Part shown: piece by piece, positions 1 to 14,500 of the stretch
Layout of the letters: every line of letters starts with the position of its first letter
Numbering within the stretch: position 1 is the first letter of the stretch
From: Rhyacichthys aspro
Lineage: Eukaryota; Chordata; Actinopteri; Gobiiformes; Rhyacichthyidae
NCBI GenBank assembly: GCA_036850595.1
Contig: CM072161.1
Location: 15,829,812 to 15,893,811, forward strand
DNA: 64,000 bases
Direction: 5' to 3'
Program-made: the position numbers and the translations under genes
The notes under the pieces: model-generated
Seen by the model: only the letters and a program-made list of their open reading frames with translations
What the model was told of the DNA's origin: nothing
Database searches by the model: none

Positions 1-2580
1 TTATGGCACAGGGGGAATAGATAGAGAAAGGAGGAAAATGGGAGGGAGGGTTTGTTCAGTCGAATGAGAAAACACAGGACGTGCTTCAATATGTAACTAA
101 TGATCCCAGGATACTAAAACGATTAAACTAAAAGATACTATGAACGTAAGTCATCTGTGAACACGTGCAGTGGGGTATAAAAGGACAGAGGATGAGCAGA
201 AGGTTTACCTTTGGTGGTTCCATTACTCTTTGTACAGTTGTGTTCAATAGTAGAAATTCATTTTAATACAATTATAGCTGAAGATGAATATCGTTTAGGA
301 AGACTGTACATTGGTTTGGTGAATTAAAAACAACATACAACATATTATACAACTGAGTATTGTGGTGATTATATGATTTTTTATTTGCCCTTGTGGATAA
401 TATGAATAGAATATAAAATAGTTAAAAATAATTATGTGGTGTTTTGTTTGCTTGAGCACCAACACCATTTGATGTAAAACACCATCTGACAGGCCACATG
501 TGCTGACATTAATGCATAAGGAGCAGTTTTCAGACACAGGCTGAACATTGTGATACAGCCATAACAAAAAAAACCCCCAAAATGTTCATTTATTGCGGAG
601 CCTTACTATTTGGAGCCATGAAGCCGCCCTATGTCCATTACAACATGAAAAGTATGTAATGTGTTCATGACATTTTCATTTAACAATTAATCACTTGATT
701 AAGTTTAGCACCTACTATACCCTGTAATGTGATAAAATAGAAGATATCACAAGACATAAGATTTCTGTGATATCACCACATCCTACAAATGTTCTTTTTT
801 CAGAAATGATCATTCTGAGCTGTATCTCTCATTATCAACAGAAACCATCTACAGCCCTCAATGAATTACTCCCTTAATCCCAGGACTGATTAACAGCCAC
901 TGCATTTGTAGCCAGTAATCTATTTGATCTGACATTGCGCTGTCCATCACAGATAGATGTGGCCATCCATCAATCAAGCTTTTAAATATCGGTCCATAAA
1001 CTGTGTCAAAAGCTGATTAAACTATTGTTCCTCCTTTTTGACTGGCCTCCTTATATCTATTCATTTATCAGCCTTTTTAATATTCCCTTTAACAACTTAA
1101 TGCATCAGCCTGCTCTGTATTCTCCACGAGGACAGCAATCTAATCAAGGCATCATCCGAATTCATCTTTTAATAACGCAAGCAAGTCTGGTCAAAACAAT
1201 CCAACAAAGCGCCACATGGCCACGGGAACGAGCGAGAGACGTCTTTTGTCTTTGTAAAGTGCAAACCTAAATGCTAAAAAGGCGTGGAAAGCACTCAGGC
1301 TGTTCCTCCAGCAACATTCATTGGCATTCGTTTACTGCTGTCAGCGTTTAAACTGGAGCGAGTGAGGACCAAGACGGAAAAGGCTGGGATTAGAAAAGAA
1401 TGGAGGAGGGAATGAATGGAAGGAGGGGTGCTGTTTTTTAGTTATTTAGTTCTTTGAATGGATGGATGGATGAGATGGTGTATTGACCAGGGACTAATAA
1501 GACCAAGATTAAAGCTGGAGCAATGACGCCTGCCCCTCCCACTCTGCTGCTCTCACTCAAGAAGCTGGTAAACACAAGGAAGCATGAAGTATAAAGGCTA
1601 CAGCTGCTGCCTATGAAGACATTTATCAATCAACTGTTTTTATGAATCTGAAACTCACACTGACCATGAACATGCTCAAAGATTGATAATACCCCACTGC
1701 AAATTCAGACATTTTGGATGTGAGCACATTTTATTGAATTGCTCTTTTTTGTAACATGCCAGGTCGTAACCCATTATTATGTACAACTCTGAATCAGGAA
1801 CAGTAGGAACAGTAGGTACAACAAAAGTGATTTATAACCTGTGATCTATTTTAGCAGCATGAAGGATTTTTTCAGCTCTTACAAAAAAAGATCCATTCAA
1901 GACAATCTGTACAGTGCCAGTTCCCAAAAAAGTTGGAAAAGCTGCAGTTTTAGGCAAAAAATAAGGTCAAAGAATTAAATAATGATACAATTACACTTGA
2001 GATTGAGCACTAAGATTTGACTCAATTTAAAAGTTAAGAATAGCACTTCTCGTAACAACCCGACTCTCTAAAACATTTTATGTACACACCCAGAAAAACT
2101 AAGCACTTGTATTTCGTCTGTGGCCAGACTTAATGCTTAATGAGAGAATGAGTCATAATTTTAACATCCGTGCACAGAAGCTGCTAAAAGGAACAGTTTG
2201 ACACGGCTCTCCATGTCCTCACATTTCTGCTTGTACAGTAGCAGCACTGAGCTCAAATCCAGAAATATCCTGCTTTTCTGTTATTACCTTCATCCAGCCC
2301 TGCCTACATCCTGTCTCGAGTCCCGCTGGGATCCAGGAGGCACATGCCACCCATCTCCAGACATGTGATCACCAGGGTTTGGAGCTTAGGTTTATGCAGT
2401 GATGTGTGTGTGTGTGTGTGTGTCAGCGTGCCCTATATACAGTGGGCTTATTTATTTACCTATTAGAAGAGTTACAGTGACACAGACACAATCTATCTCC
2501 ATAATTTGATTCGTCTCTCTATTCACATTGTGTGGTTTGTTTTTATAAAATCTATGTCGGTGCATAACAGTGTGACTCAC
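1..2580. other. Intronic sequence of rpa1, no exon recognised
   Basis: This lies after the last visible rpa1 exon in the direction of transcription. I looked for the expected next segments (DBD-C with its zinc-binding cysteines) and found none, so the intron runs past the left edge. It holds a TG repeat at 2403-2423, a perfect 9-bp inverted repeat at 743-774 and an isolated TATA-like string near 175. No other structure is supported. Confidence 0.6.
2403..2423. repeat. (TG)n microsatellite
   Basis: About ten uninterrupted TG dinucleotides in an rpa1 intron. An ordinary vertebrate microsatellite. Confidence 0.95.
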
Positions 2581-5500
2581 CAAGCCCTTAATCTAAATGC
2601 CTCAGGAATATCTGGATTGACCATGATTGTTGAGCTGAACAAAGCGGAGAGTGATCTGCCCCCGAAATCAGACAAGCGAGCTCCTTTGATGGCAACAACC
2701 GGCTGCCCAGAGCCATCAAACTTCTCTGCCTGGAGAAAAAGAAGAATGCGCTCAGGAACAAGAGAATACAGAGGGGGCAGTGTTTTGTCCAGTGCAAAGT
2801 AATATGCTTTATAGTTTGCTTTTATAATTGAACAACCTAAAAGTTAATTTGAAAGTCACTTTTGGATTTTGCCAAAGAGGGGGGATTAGCCCTCGCAGAT
2901 CGGATGAGCTTAGAGAAGAATAGGGCTGTTTCATGCACATTCGAGATTTATTTAGCCCCCGTCTCAGACCATGAACTCTGCTACAAAATGCTCCTGAAGG
3001 TCACCAAAAAGACTTTTCAGAAAAGCCAATCAAACCTCTTAGCCTTTGGGAGAACACATAGATAGATGTCACTGTGCACATTTAGAAATTAAGTGTATAC
3101 ACAAATGCATACAGTGAGGAGAAACTTAACAAACAGACACAGAAATACAGGGTTTTCATGTAAATTTGAACATTTGGAAACAGAGTGAGCAGCTTAAAAG
3201 AAGTTCAAAAGCATTAAAGAGTTCCCAGTGGTTACCTCCTCTCCCCACAGTGTGGCAGTCACCACTTTTCCAGTTGTGTCCATTAAGTTGAGGGCCCTCT
3301 TGGAGACTTCTCTGCTGGTCCTGGTGGTGATGCGGGTTACGTCCTCTGCGCTCTTACAAACTCCAATCACATCTATCCACAGAAAGACACTCATATCATA
3401 ACAGTTAATACACACAATTTACAAGTTGATGCACAAAAGAAAACCATTAACATTATACGAAATGTCTCTGCATGATATAAAGAGTGAAAGCCCTTGGATA
3501 TGCTGTACATAACATGAAGTGCTATCATATTACAAGCTCTTGGAGATCTTGTATATCAGATCTGACACCCCTCTGACATCGCCAAGTCTCATCAGAGCGA
3601 CAGAAATGCTATAACGAGCTAAAGAGCACACAGCCCCACGTTTTAAACCATAACAATCACACATTTGAGAACACCAATGACTGGCCTACAGAGACTATTT
3701 ACTGGAGACTATTTAAAGATAAAATTAGACTAAAGGGCAAACAGAACAAGTCAATTCATAAACAGCTAAGAAACATTAAGAAATCTGTTTTTTTTTCTCA
3801 GAAATTCTCAGTTATACAAGAGTTTAAAATGCTATGGTTGTCCCAATATTAATAAAAGATAAGCTGTCAAAATTCAATAATATTAATCATTTTGAAAGCA
3901 ATACAGCCCAACACAAAGTACATGCTCAAATGATTCTGTCAATCTTTATTCATTGTAAAAATATAAGCAAGTACGCATTAAAATTATCTTAGAAACAAAA
4001 AAATAGAAGCTGATGATTTGACACCAAACTGTATCACTCAATCATTTTTCTTCAGTCAACTCGAAGCGTGAAGCCTAAATTCCCTAAAATGAATTCACTG
4101 CATGAACTCAAAGGGCTGGGCAAGTTTTAAAAATACATTTTACAAACTGGCCGCTCTCTGAACTTCCTCCTGCTGTCTGGTAACCTCTCTCTAAACTCTT
4201 GGCCCTCCCCGCCGCTGCTCCGGTGCTCTCTGTCAGTGCTCGCTGTCTGTGCTCTCTCAGCCCTCCTTAATTCCATTATGATTGAGACGATGTCATCCAC
4301 CTCTGAACTCCATTATCACGGCGGGAACAGGCTGACAGTTCTCATTACCATGTTATAATCCCCTATTTAACAAAAGGGAGCAGAGAGAGGGAGTGCAGCC
4401 AGAGTAAATGGAGAGACAACAAATGACACATAGGACATGTAGCCCTGGCCTTCTGCGACCAACGCAAACAGACTGCTCCAGGTAGAGCGCTGCTCTGAGC
4501 CCCGCTGTGATGTTGTTGTGGAGAGTGTTGCTCATAGATTACGCCACTTTAATTGTACGATGCTGCTGCCCTGAACGACAACATGGCTAATCCATACACA
4601 AGCTTACTCTCAGTTTTACATGATAAAATAATGCTCGAACATGGCTTGTTAAACACTTAAAGAGTAACGACAACCTGCATAATAACATGTTATCCACTGA
4701 TACCTGAAACAGTTGCATGCTCAAATGGACAATATATTCATCTAGCTGCAAGGCCAGTGAGTGCAGTCATAGAGAAAAGAGCTAGAAACACTATATGGCT
4801 TTTGAAATCAACAATGTAATGGAATAATCCTGTTCACTTATTCGTCTGCTGTCTTAGTCTAGTTTAAAGTACCTAATATTCATGAACTTAGTTTTGTCAT
4901 CTTCATTTACAGTAAAATATGTCCAAACAGCACAATATATAAAAACAGGGAAAGACAACTCACACTGTACTTGTATTGTAGTATCAGAAGAGGTCAACTA
5001 AGTACAAGAGCTACACTGGTATCAGTATCTGGACCCAACCCTACTACCAAACAGAGATGTGCTCCAAACGACTTTCTTAATATTAAATTTCTTATGTTGA
5101 AACCTGAGCGACACAAAAATGTGTCCTTGTCAAGGCAGCAAGAGGATAATTGTGTAAAAATGTTATTGAACAGTGATGTGACACATCATCCAGAGCTATT
5201 AATATATGGATATAGAAAAACACAGAGGAAACTAAATCAGACTCAGGATCTACACAGAAAGCAGGAGAGTCGTGAGCATGCTTTGAAGTTTTCATTTCAT
5301 TCAATTACACTGACCCTGACTTTGACCTCTATCAAATCTATCTTCGGAAAGAGCTGCAGCACTGGTAAAAAGCGGGGAACTTTACCATTCTGAGTGACAG
5401 AAGAAAAATCCAGGATGTGAAAGCACTTTGAGTCGGATCCAGAGAAGAAATATGCGTTGTTATTATTTATGGATTCATTCAATTATCTCCCAAAAGCTAC

Positions 5501-8500
5501 ATCGGGCTCAGGCGTCTATTACTGCTTGTTGAGATTCTTTTTAACGGGAGGTACTTTTTACACTGTATTCACGGGGGACACATTGCTGACTAAAATCACA
5601 GAGCATGAAAACATGGAAGTTGTGTGGTGTCTCTGAGCTTGTGTTAATTAAACATTTTCTTGGCTGGCTTTGGAGAGAGCTACAGTAGAGGAGACGACAG
5701 AGTGCAGGGTCTGAGCATCTCTTATGGGCCTTAGGACCAGGATACAGAAGTTAAATGCACTGAAATTAACATATATTTGAATAAATGCAAGTGAAAGTAA
5801 TATTATCTCTTGTGTAGATGAAATATTCAAAGCTAAATTGTGAACCTATGATTCCTATGAGTCCTGTGATATGATTAGTTTAAACCAAGCAAAGCTATGG
5901 TGACGGGGTCCAATCAAACCTTAATAAATAGTGTGTGTAGAACATGAATAGTTTAGTATTTGTATTAGAATTATTATTAATACTGTATAGTGATATGGTA
6001 TAGTGTAAAGTAGTATACCATTACCATCAATATTGGTATTGATAGAGTATTGTGGTATGGGGTTCAAGTCTAGTCAACTTTACTCTAGTAAAATAAAATG
6101 GTATAGTCTGGGGAATGGTAAATATTTAGGTATAGTGTGGTATAGTGTGGCATAGTACAATATATATCACATTGTACTATACTGTACTGTATGGTTCTGT
6201 AAAGTATGAGACGCGATCTATCAACGTAACAAATCTCCCTTTTTCTACTTGTTCTTATTGTATGCATGGATTGCCTTTGCCAGTTTCCAAAAAAGGAAAC
6301 TGGTGCTCTCATTTGGAATTAAACTGACCACAACATGCTTATAATCTCTCAAAAACCTACTTCACATAAACAGACATGGGCTGACCGTTCAGATAGAGAA
6401 ATCACTGTGTAGCTGACAGCGCACATGTTCAAAGCCTGCCAACAGCTTGCATGAGTTGTCTGACAGCGCATCATATCATTTTTGGATTGTTTGCCAGAAT
6501 GTTCTTTACAAAGCTGATCTAAACAAGTCCAAAGGCTGAGCAAAAGATAGTTCCCCACAAACAGATTTTACATGCAGCGTCCCTACACCTGATACCATGA
6601 ACACATATCTAACAAGCCACTGCCTTTAAACCAGAAAGAGGATTAGAATGAGGATATACACTGTGCATTTTGTCTTAGCCCTGTGTTTGAACGCATACAA
6701 TACAGCTGAATAGTGCAGCAATTTCAATTTAGCCTTTTTGAAAGGCAACGAGACATGTAATTGTCTGGAGAACACTGAATGCAATTTGCTAATTGGTCTA
6801 ACAAAATATCTGTCAAGCCTAGAAGATTGCCAGTGTTTTACAGACTTTATAGCATAAACTGAGCTCAGGAGATAAAGTCCATTATAATGAGAATATGTCT
6901 GCCTTTTCTTTCTCTTTTTCTATAGTTGCTGCCAGTGCTTTTTATCAGGATAAACCAGAGGTAAACCCAGAACAACACAAGAACTGAAGACAAAGTAAGA
7001 CGTTAAATGAAGACTAAAACTTGGACATAACCAGAACTAAAAACATGACTTAAATAAACCAGGATGAGCCTTGGACCTCAACCTTTTGTGATTTAACACC
7101 TGCTTTCAACTACCTTTTCTATGACCTACTTCAACATGCTACAGTAAAAATAAACACTCTTACCAATAATTGTATCTTTTTCCCTGTTTTCCAGCTCTGA
7201 GATGGGCACAAAGTCACAGTGAACGCCAGGGACGCCATGGCTGTCGTCACACGGGACAATGGACGAATGAGCGTGTAGTGTCATCTCATATTCGTGCTTC
7301 AGAGTGTTGAACTGTTTGTTGGCCGCCTTCAGTGAAGCCTTGGAAATGAAGTACACCTAAAGCAGAAGGACGAGTGTGAAGAATTAGCATTATTAAATTA
7401 GACCTCATCAAACTGGTTACTTCCTGTGACTGTGTTTAAATTGGAGCACCGCTTATTGATCCTGCAAAAGGAAATTACCACGACAATGCTGCTTCTGCTC
7501 TATGCAAACCTCATCATGAGATGGTAAAAGCTTCAGGTCTGACTAAGATGCAGTGTCATATCAGCCCTATCACTTTTCTAATTCACCAGAAAATAAGAAG
7601 CTGCTGAGAGCGGCTCTGCTAAACAGCACAATTTAAACTCAATCTGCCAGACGCACTTCTTAATTTACTCACCCAACTCTTCAATATCCCACTTTCTCTC
7701 TCTATCTGCATTTGTTTCTACAGCTTCCTCTCTGATTTCCCTGCGCACAGATAGAAGCATGAAACAAACGTGATAAGCATTGAGGCCAGTCCCACCCACT
7801 CACTGCTCTGTCAATACTCAGATCACGGAGGGAAGACGAATTCATTGCCTTATTTATCTTTGAAGGGCAGAGGGCACAAATTGGATGTGGGGCTGTGCTG
7901 GGAGTCACTGCCGGTAGCTGATACCTGAGCCGGTGTGACCAGCAAAATGATGGCCAGGGTTAATTGAGTTATTAAGCTCGGTGGGCGAGACACTGTTGAG
8001 CAGCAGCTTCAACATGTGTTTTACCTGTCTGTAATTGCCAAGGCATAGAGGACCACAGCAAGGGCATCTACTGTGTCTGTACAGGCTCTGGCCTAAGAAC
8101 AGAATATACATTTGATTTTTGGTTTCATGTTTCATATTGATATAAATGTTGCTATTATTGATGACACATTATTGCTATTATTGACAGCACAGTATTGCAC
8201 TTTAGACAGATCTCTGACCTATTGTTTTACTGTTTACTTTTTTGTGGTGGGAAATGTGCCCTCTCTCTGGTGAAGTCAGAGGTCAGTGTCAGTTATGTAA
8301 CAGGGGCTACAGCTAAAGGGTACACAAATCTCACTAAAGGACAGTAAAGCAGATGCTTGCTGACATCAGGTCTTGAACCACAGTCCTCTGGATGAAACAT
8401 GATCCAATTAAAACAAATTCTGTCTGCTTTAAATTGACTGCTTTGCTCTAAAAACGTATGCTACTGCTGGACCTTTTTGTTTCTAGATGAAAATGTGACT

Positions 8501-11500
8501 TTTTAACATTTGCATGGATATGTAGTCAACTATGGTTCACAAAAGGGCTGCTCAACTGTGGTCACGACTGCATTTTATCAGTAGTTACCATGGGTGCATT
8601 GCAGCAGGTTTTTCCTTCAACAAGTTTCTCTACACAACAACATTGCCCAATGCTAAAGCCATGTTTTCAGATGAGCCTGTAACTGAGCATCCAGTGAACT
8701 TTTGCAGTTTTGATAAATTTATGTAAAGAACACTCAAGAGAATCTCCCTGTACATTTTTAAGTCTCTATACATCTCAACATATACAGAAATGACTAATAA
8801 ATCCCTGCAACAAAATCCTCTAATACTTGCCTCTGGCTTGTTCACTGGCCACAAGTTCTGCCGGCGTGAGAGGATTTGACAAGAGGTTTATTAGTCAGTA
8901 TTTCATCAATCATACATATGTTTGTGCTGCTAGGTGCATACAAATTAGCCCTGAGACTAAGGTTTTGTTTAAATTTCAAGTCGTATGGGATTTTCTATAT
9001 ATCAATCAGATACTGTCTTGCATCTGTAGTCAGTTTTATTGATGAAAATAAAAAAGATAACATGTGGAAACTGTAACTGGACAAACCTTCCTCACAATAT
9101 TCCCATTCTCTCAAAGTTATGTGATGTATTAGATATACAAACTTATCACTTTTTGGAAGGATTTTTGAAGAGGCTCTTATCACTTCGACTGTGAACATGT
9201 TCACCTTGCCTTGCTCCACTAGAGAGAAAAACTTGTCCACTTCCTTGTTGAAGGCTGTGATCTTGATTTCTCCCTGTTGACCAACACATTTCCATGAAGC
9301 AGCACTTCGTTTTGAGGATTAAACCAAAAAAAAAAAAAACAGCCATGTGTGACATATGCTTACATGCACACATCCGAAAGAAACAGGTCTGTTTTATACT
9401 CACACTCTCATCCACTATCTCAAAAGAGAAGAGCTTCCCCTCTCCTTTTGAGTTACTCCATTCACGAACTTTTGACTTGTTAGTGACTCTGGCTCTGACA
9501 GTCCACCTGCAACAGAAAACACACAATGTTTCATGATAAAAGTGTTTGCAGTACCAGGAATGGGATTTCTACAGTACTCTTTCTCTTCTATAGTACAATT
9601 AAAACAGAATTATGTTGACCAAAAGTGCACTCAATAATTCAACAGTAAAATTAAGTATCTGAATTATCAATATATATTAAATGCTACAGAGCAGGCGCTT
9701 TTGAAAGAAGAAGAAATCAGATGTCCAAACGGGGATTTGTTACTCACATTAACCCTCAGCTAGAAAAAAAAACACCTCAAATTTGATGAACAGTCATGTG
9801 CAGGAGAAAAAGCTGCAGCGCTGTAGCTGTAAAGGTCAGCACAAACTGTAAAGAATACTGCCGAGTCACTTTAAAACACTTTTTTGTTAATGAGCATCTC
9901 AACACAGCACACATCAGTCAAGAGAGACATAACTGCACAACAGTACAATCCCCAAGAAAACTGGATGAGTGTCTACTGAAGTTGTATAAAAGCAAAGAAA
10001 AAAAAAACAACATCCAACAGCTTTCTTTCAAAGACAGAAGTAGTACATCTGCCAACTTTGGGATGCATTTAAAATATGGCTCTTGTTCTGTTTCTGAACA
10101 ACAGCCAGCCACGACAGTTAATGCGGCAGTGAGCTTTTTGACTGCACTGATAATTGTGCAGCGGAAGATATTCATACCATAACTTTGCCTACAATTAAAT
10201 CCGCTATCATGAGAGCAGCTGCTGGCCCTGAGTGAACCCCATTCCCTGCTCGGTATGGATAAGGCTGCTACACCGAGGTTTATGGCAGCCAAAAGCCAAT
10301 TACAGTCTGCTCTAGATGCTATTATTTAATACAGGCAGAATAAGATGAGAAAGCCAAGCTAACACACATAAAAGACGACATACTGCGTCCATATATATTC
10401 GACTGAACATTTGCTTCAAACATGTGAAGAGGCACAGCTGCTGAAGTCATCCATTTTACTCACTGTAGGTGCTCCCCCAACTTCAAAGTTACAATAGTCA
10501 TCAGTTTATTACAACACCTAGAGGCACAGTTATCTTTACAGCTTGCAATTTCAACAGGCCTACGTTATCGCAGCCCAAACACGGAGAGCACTCTGACGGG
10601 AACCTTTAGTCAAATCTGGACTACATCGAGTTGTAGGGTTCTCTTGTTATTTCCAGGCGGGACTTTAAGGTCAGAGACAGAGACGCAAGCCTAATGAAAT
10701 GATAAGGTAAAAAGAGAAAGCTGAGGTAAAATGGACCCTGGGGCAAGGAGGGAAAAGGCGAGAGGAAACTAACAGGAAAATACAAGTCAGGTTAAATCCC
10801 CACCGGGCCAAATAACAGAATCAAAACCTCAGCAGCGGACCATAAAAACCCAGCAGTACCTGCCATTACAGTGTCCGTTTCTGAGGCGAGATCGCTCATT
10901 TCATTTCCATGCAAATAGCCTGACTAACATGCACCCGCACACGCCGCACACCCACATGCTTCGATATAGAAAGAACTTGGTGCTGGAGAATACAGGCACA
11001 TACACAGAACATTTCCATACATGCCCCAAAGTGCTTCTGAGAAATGGCAGCAAATGTAAGAACAGCGTGAGAGGAAACAGTAAAGCAGTGCACAGAGGGA
11101 GCATAATTACAAATGTTCATTAGCTTGAAAATGTGATGAATGGAACTGTATAGTGCTGTCCACATCTGTATTGTTCCAGTCTTGATTTCAGTGATTCTTT
11201 TGATACCAATGGAAATTTGCCCGTTACCTCTTGACAGGTGACAGAAGCTGAAACATGTGAAAAGTGAAATGAACATTTTACAGCCTGCAGTGTGGCTTTA
11301 AACACTGGCATTGTACACACGACTTAGAACGATAGTTGACTGAGTGGTCTCCCTTCACTGTTCACTTACTGAGTCAAGGCATTTGCAGTCACATTACTCT
11401 CAAACTGATATTTTTGTAGTGTCTTTTAACACGGAAAGCCCCAGATCCATGCCATGATAGCTTTTCGATGTTCGGCCTCCTGTTTAGTCCAAAATAAATC

Positions 11501-14500
11501 AGGAGCATCTGTATTGTGTTTGTGTGTGCACTCACTTGCTCTGGTACGGGTTCAGAGCCGAAATAGGAATCATTTTTGGTGAAGAACCAGGCGAAGTGTT
11601 GGTGGCCTTCATTGGTGACTTTCCACTAAAACCTCTACCTCGTCCTTTGGAGGGAGATGGAGCTGCAAAAAACAAAGCCATTTTAAAACTTTCATTATTT
11701 TTTCACAAGTCAAATAACAATTCTTGACAAAGATTCATTCCATTAATAAATCATTTGATAATGAAATGGGAGCTGATAATGCTATTATGCTACTAGAACA
11801 GGTTGCAGTGAGTGGTTAGGCTACAAATGTAATTAAACACAATGGCAAAACAGCATTTGTGCTGTTAAAACACATTAGAAGTGGCTCTATTATCTGATTG
11901 TGAGAGCAGCTGCCAACATGATAAAACGCCTGCAAAAGTTAAACTCTCCTCACTAATGTCTCTGTAGAGTTATTCTATTCCCTGTTAACATCAGTTTGTG
12001 CCAATGAATAAAAGGCATTTTGTTCAGGGGCTAAGACTGCCAATCAGTATTAATTTCATAATTACTGTGTTTAGGCTTTTCAGTCATGGGAGAACAAAGA
12101 TTAGGATTAGTTATCAGAAAATCAGTTTTGTAGCCAACACAGCAGCCAAAAATTAAAAAAAAAAAAGAAAAAAAATACAGCTAGATAGATGTCACTATCA
12201 AAAGGTCTTGTGTGTTACATTTTGGAAACTTTTCTGCTGGAAGCTGTTTTTAATCTACTGCTCAATTGTTTTTCCAGTTTGAAATATGTGACACTCAAAA
12301 ACACTTTATCGAGCAGTTCATGGTATATGTAAAACTTTGGGGAAAATTTCCAGTGTTTTAACTAAAGCCATTTCAAATGTGATAATTGCTATTTATTGTT
12401 TTGTTGATTGTTGTTCAGGAGTTTTTATTTTTATTTTTTTTTTAGGCCTAAACACATTCCATTTTAGTCTTATCACTGCTCAATTATTGTTCTATGTGCC
12501 TTGATTTGTTATGCATTTAAGAAAGACAACTAAATACAGCCTTATAGTAGATGTCATTTGTTTACTCCTATCTATGAGAGAATTTAAACTCTTTTCTGAT
12601 CATAACTTTATAACATTATAACGTGATCCCAGTCGCTCAAAGCTGATACGACTGGGAGTACAACCATTACTTTTGAGTAAAGCTCCAGCAACTTTGATCT
12701 CCTGTTTAAAGACTTTAAAATTTCATTTTTTTTTTAAATAAAAGCAGAACCCCACAAACACAGTAACAAAAAGTTGTCTCTGAAACAATATGGGCTCATC
12801 ATTTTACAGTTGATACAGCCAATTCTTGTTCAGCCTACAGAACAATCATGTGTTAACTCACCTCCTACAGTTTAGTAACGCCCCTGTTCAAGTGGATTTA
12901 ATGCAGTGCCTCATTTGCAAAATTGTCACATATTGAGTTACAACATATGGGGGAACAATTGTGAAAGATAAAAATGATGAGACCCCTCATCTGATTTCAG
13001 TGGCCAACAAATACTCACCTTTGTCTATGTGGCAAGAGGAAAATCCTTAGGGAAATCACAGACTGAACAGCTATTTTCAGGAAAGTGGTAATTAACATCA
13101 ATATTCATACACACACTATGTGGATGGAGTGTTAAAATGAAGGAGAAGGGGCAAAAGAAGTGCTGATGATGACATGTGGGGGGTGGGGAATGGAGCAGAG
13201 AGCTTCATCAAAGATCCTCATTTTTTGTGATTAAGATCATAGCGAGATCCTATGATATGCCAATAATGTAGTCAAGACTCAGGGAGAGCTCAACGGTGAG
13301 CGTACTCGAGCTCGAGAAATACACAGGCTGGAAGAGGGCAATAGAAAGAGGAAGTTAGTTGAAAGCAAAATGTGTGTGCGTTCATGACGGAGCAGGGGAA
13401 GAAGAAAGAGGAGCCAGCGAGACTTGTGAGGACAAAGGAAACCTGCAGAGAATGGTTAGTGATGAATAATGAATATTTTTAACTGCTCTTCGGCAAGTGC
13501 ACATCTGGTTTAGGAATTTGAATATCTTCTACAAAGCAGTTTGAAGGTAGTCTATTTCCAGTGATCGCAGTTGATGAATATTTAAAAGCCAACACAGTTA
13601 CTCCTGTGTCCTGACCTTTGGCTCTACACCTTTTACAATGATAATAGACAAAGCCACTTCAAGGCCCTCAAACAACTTTTGTCAACCAATCTTTTATGTG
13701 AGTCCATTATATATAATGTGACTATATGTAATTTCAAGTCATACTAACCTAAACCGACAAAAGACAAAGTGTACAGAAAACATGAAGAAAAAATAAAGTT
13801 TTCATTATATTTATGTCTGTCCTTTTATAAGCTCCAGTATGATAGGACATTTCAAACCTCTCACTTTGGGGGCAACATTGGCTCAGGAGGGAGGTAGAAA
13901 GGGTCGTCCATTAACTGGAAGGCTGATGGTTTGATTGGGCAAGACACTGAAGGCTACCTGCGACACTTGAGTGTGAACGTGTGTGCGAAAGGATGCTTGA
14001 TGTAAAATGCTTTGAGTGCATGTGAAGGCTATAAGTGCTATATAGAAATAACACTTACTGAAACAAATTACAATACTTTAACATGTGACATCAGTTGTAC
14101 TACTTTTCTGCTGACAGTGGGCAGAAGTGTTTTATGGCCATGTCTTTGCTCTAAAGTGATGTCGGTGTTCACGGCAGACGTAGCCTCGAGCTGACAGGGA
14201 ATCATTGTCTTACTCATCAGCAGGACAGATGCATGCCTTTTCAGCCTCTGGTAAAAAGGGCACCCTTTCTAGTCATTGCATCATCCCCCTCTCTCTGGAA
14301 ATCCACCATTTGTAGCGTTTAACTATCCCACAAGCCCGCAAAGATTTATCGGCTAACCTAAAAAAGCAATTAAGCACTGGAAAGTAATCAAGCAGGTGAC
14401 TGCATTGAGTAAGAGAAACCACTCTGTATTTGTATGCAAAAGGCTCCTAAGATGAATGCAGGACCATTTCATCAACACCACAATTAAGTGGAGCAGCAGG

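Larger units (their letters stand above)
3373..7163. other. rpa1 intron, no gene
   Basis: Intron between the exons encoding the two halves of DBD-B. It carries AT-rich low-complexity sequence at about 5940-6190 with many copies of short TATAGT/GGTAT strings, and two perfect short inverted repeats (6152-6180 and 6280-6303). The open frames here show no domain or codon signature and were not accepted as genes. Confidence 0.6.

Noticed and set aside
173..185. TATA-box-like string (GGGTATAAAAGG)
   Set aside because: No first exon or gene follows on that strand; it lies in an rpa1 intron.
4971..5393. 140-codon plus-strand frame in an rpa1 intron
   Set aside because: Low-complexity composition, no domain, inside an intron on the opposite strand.
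9294..9536. Plus-strand 80-codon frame
   Set aside because: Antisense shadow of an rpa1 exon.
9796..10292. Overlapping 120-130-codon frames on both strands
   Set aside because: No recognisable motif and intronic to rpa1.
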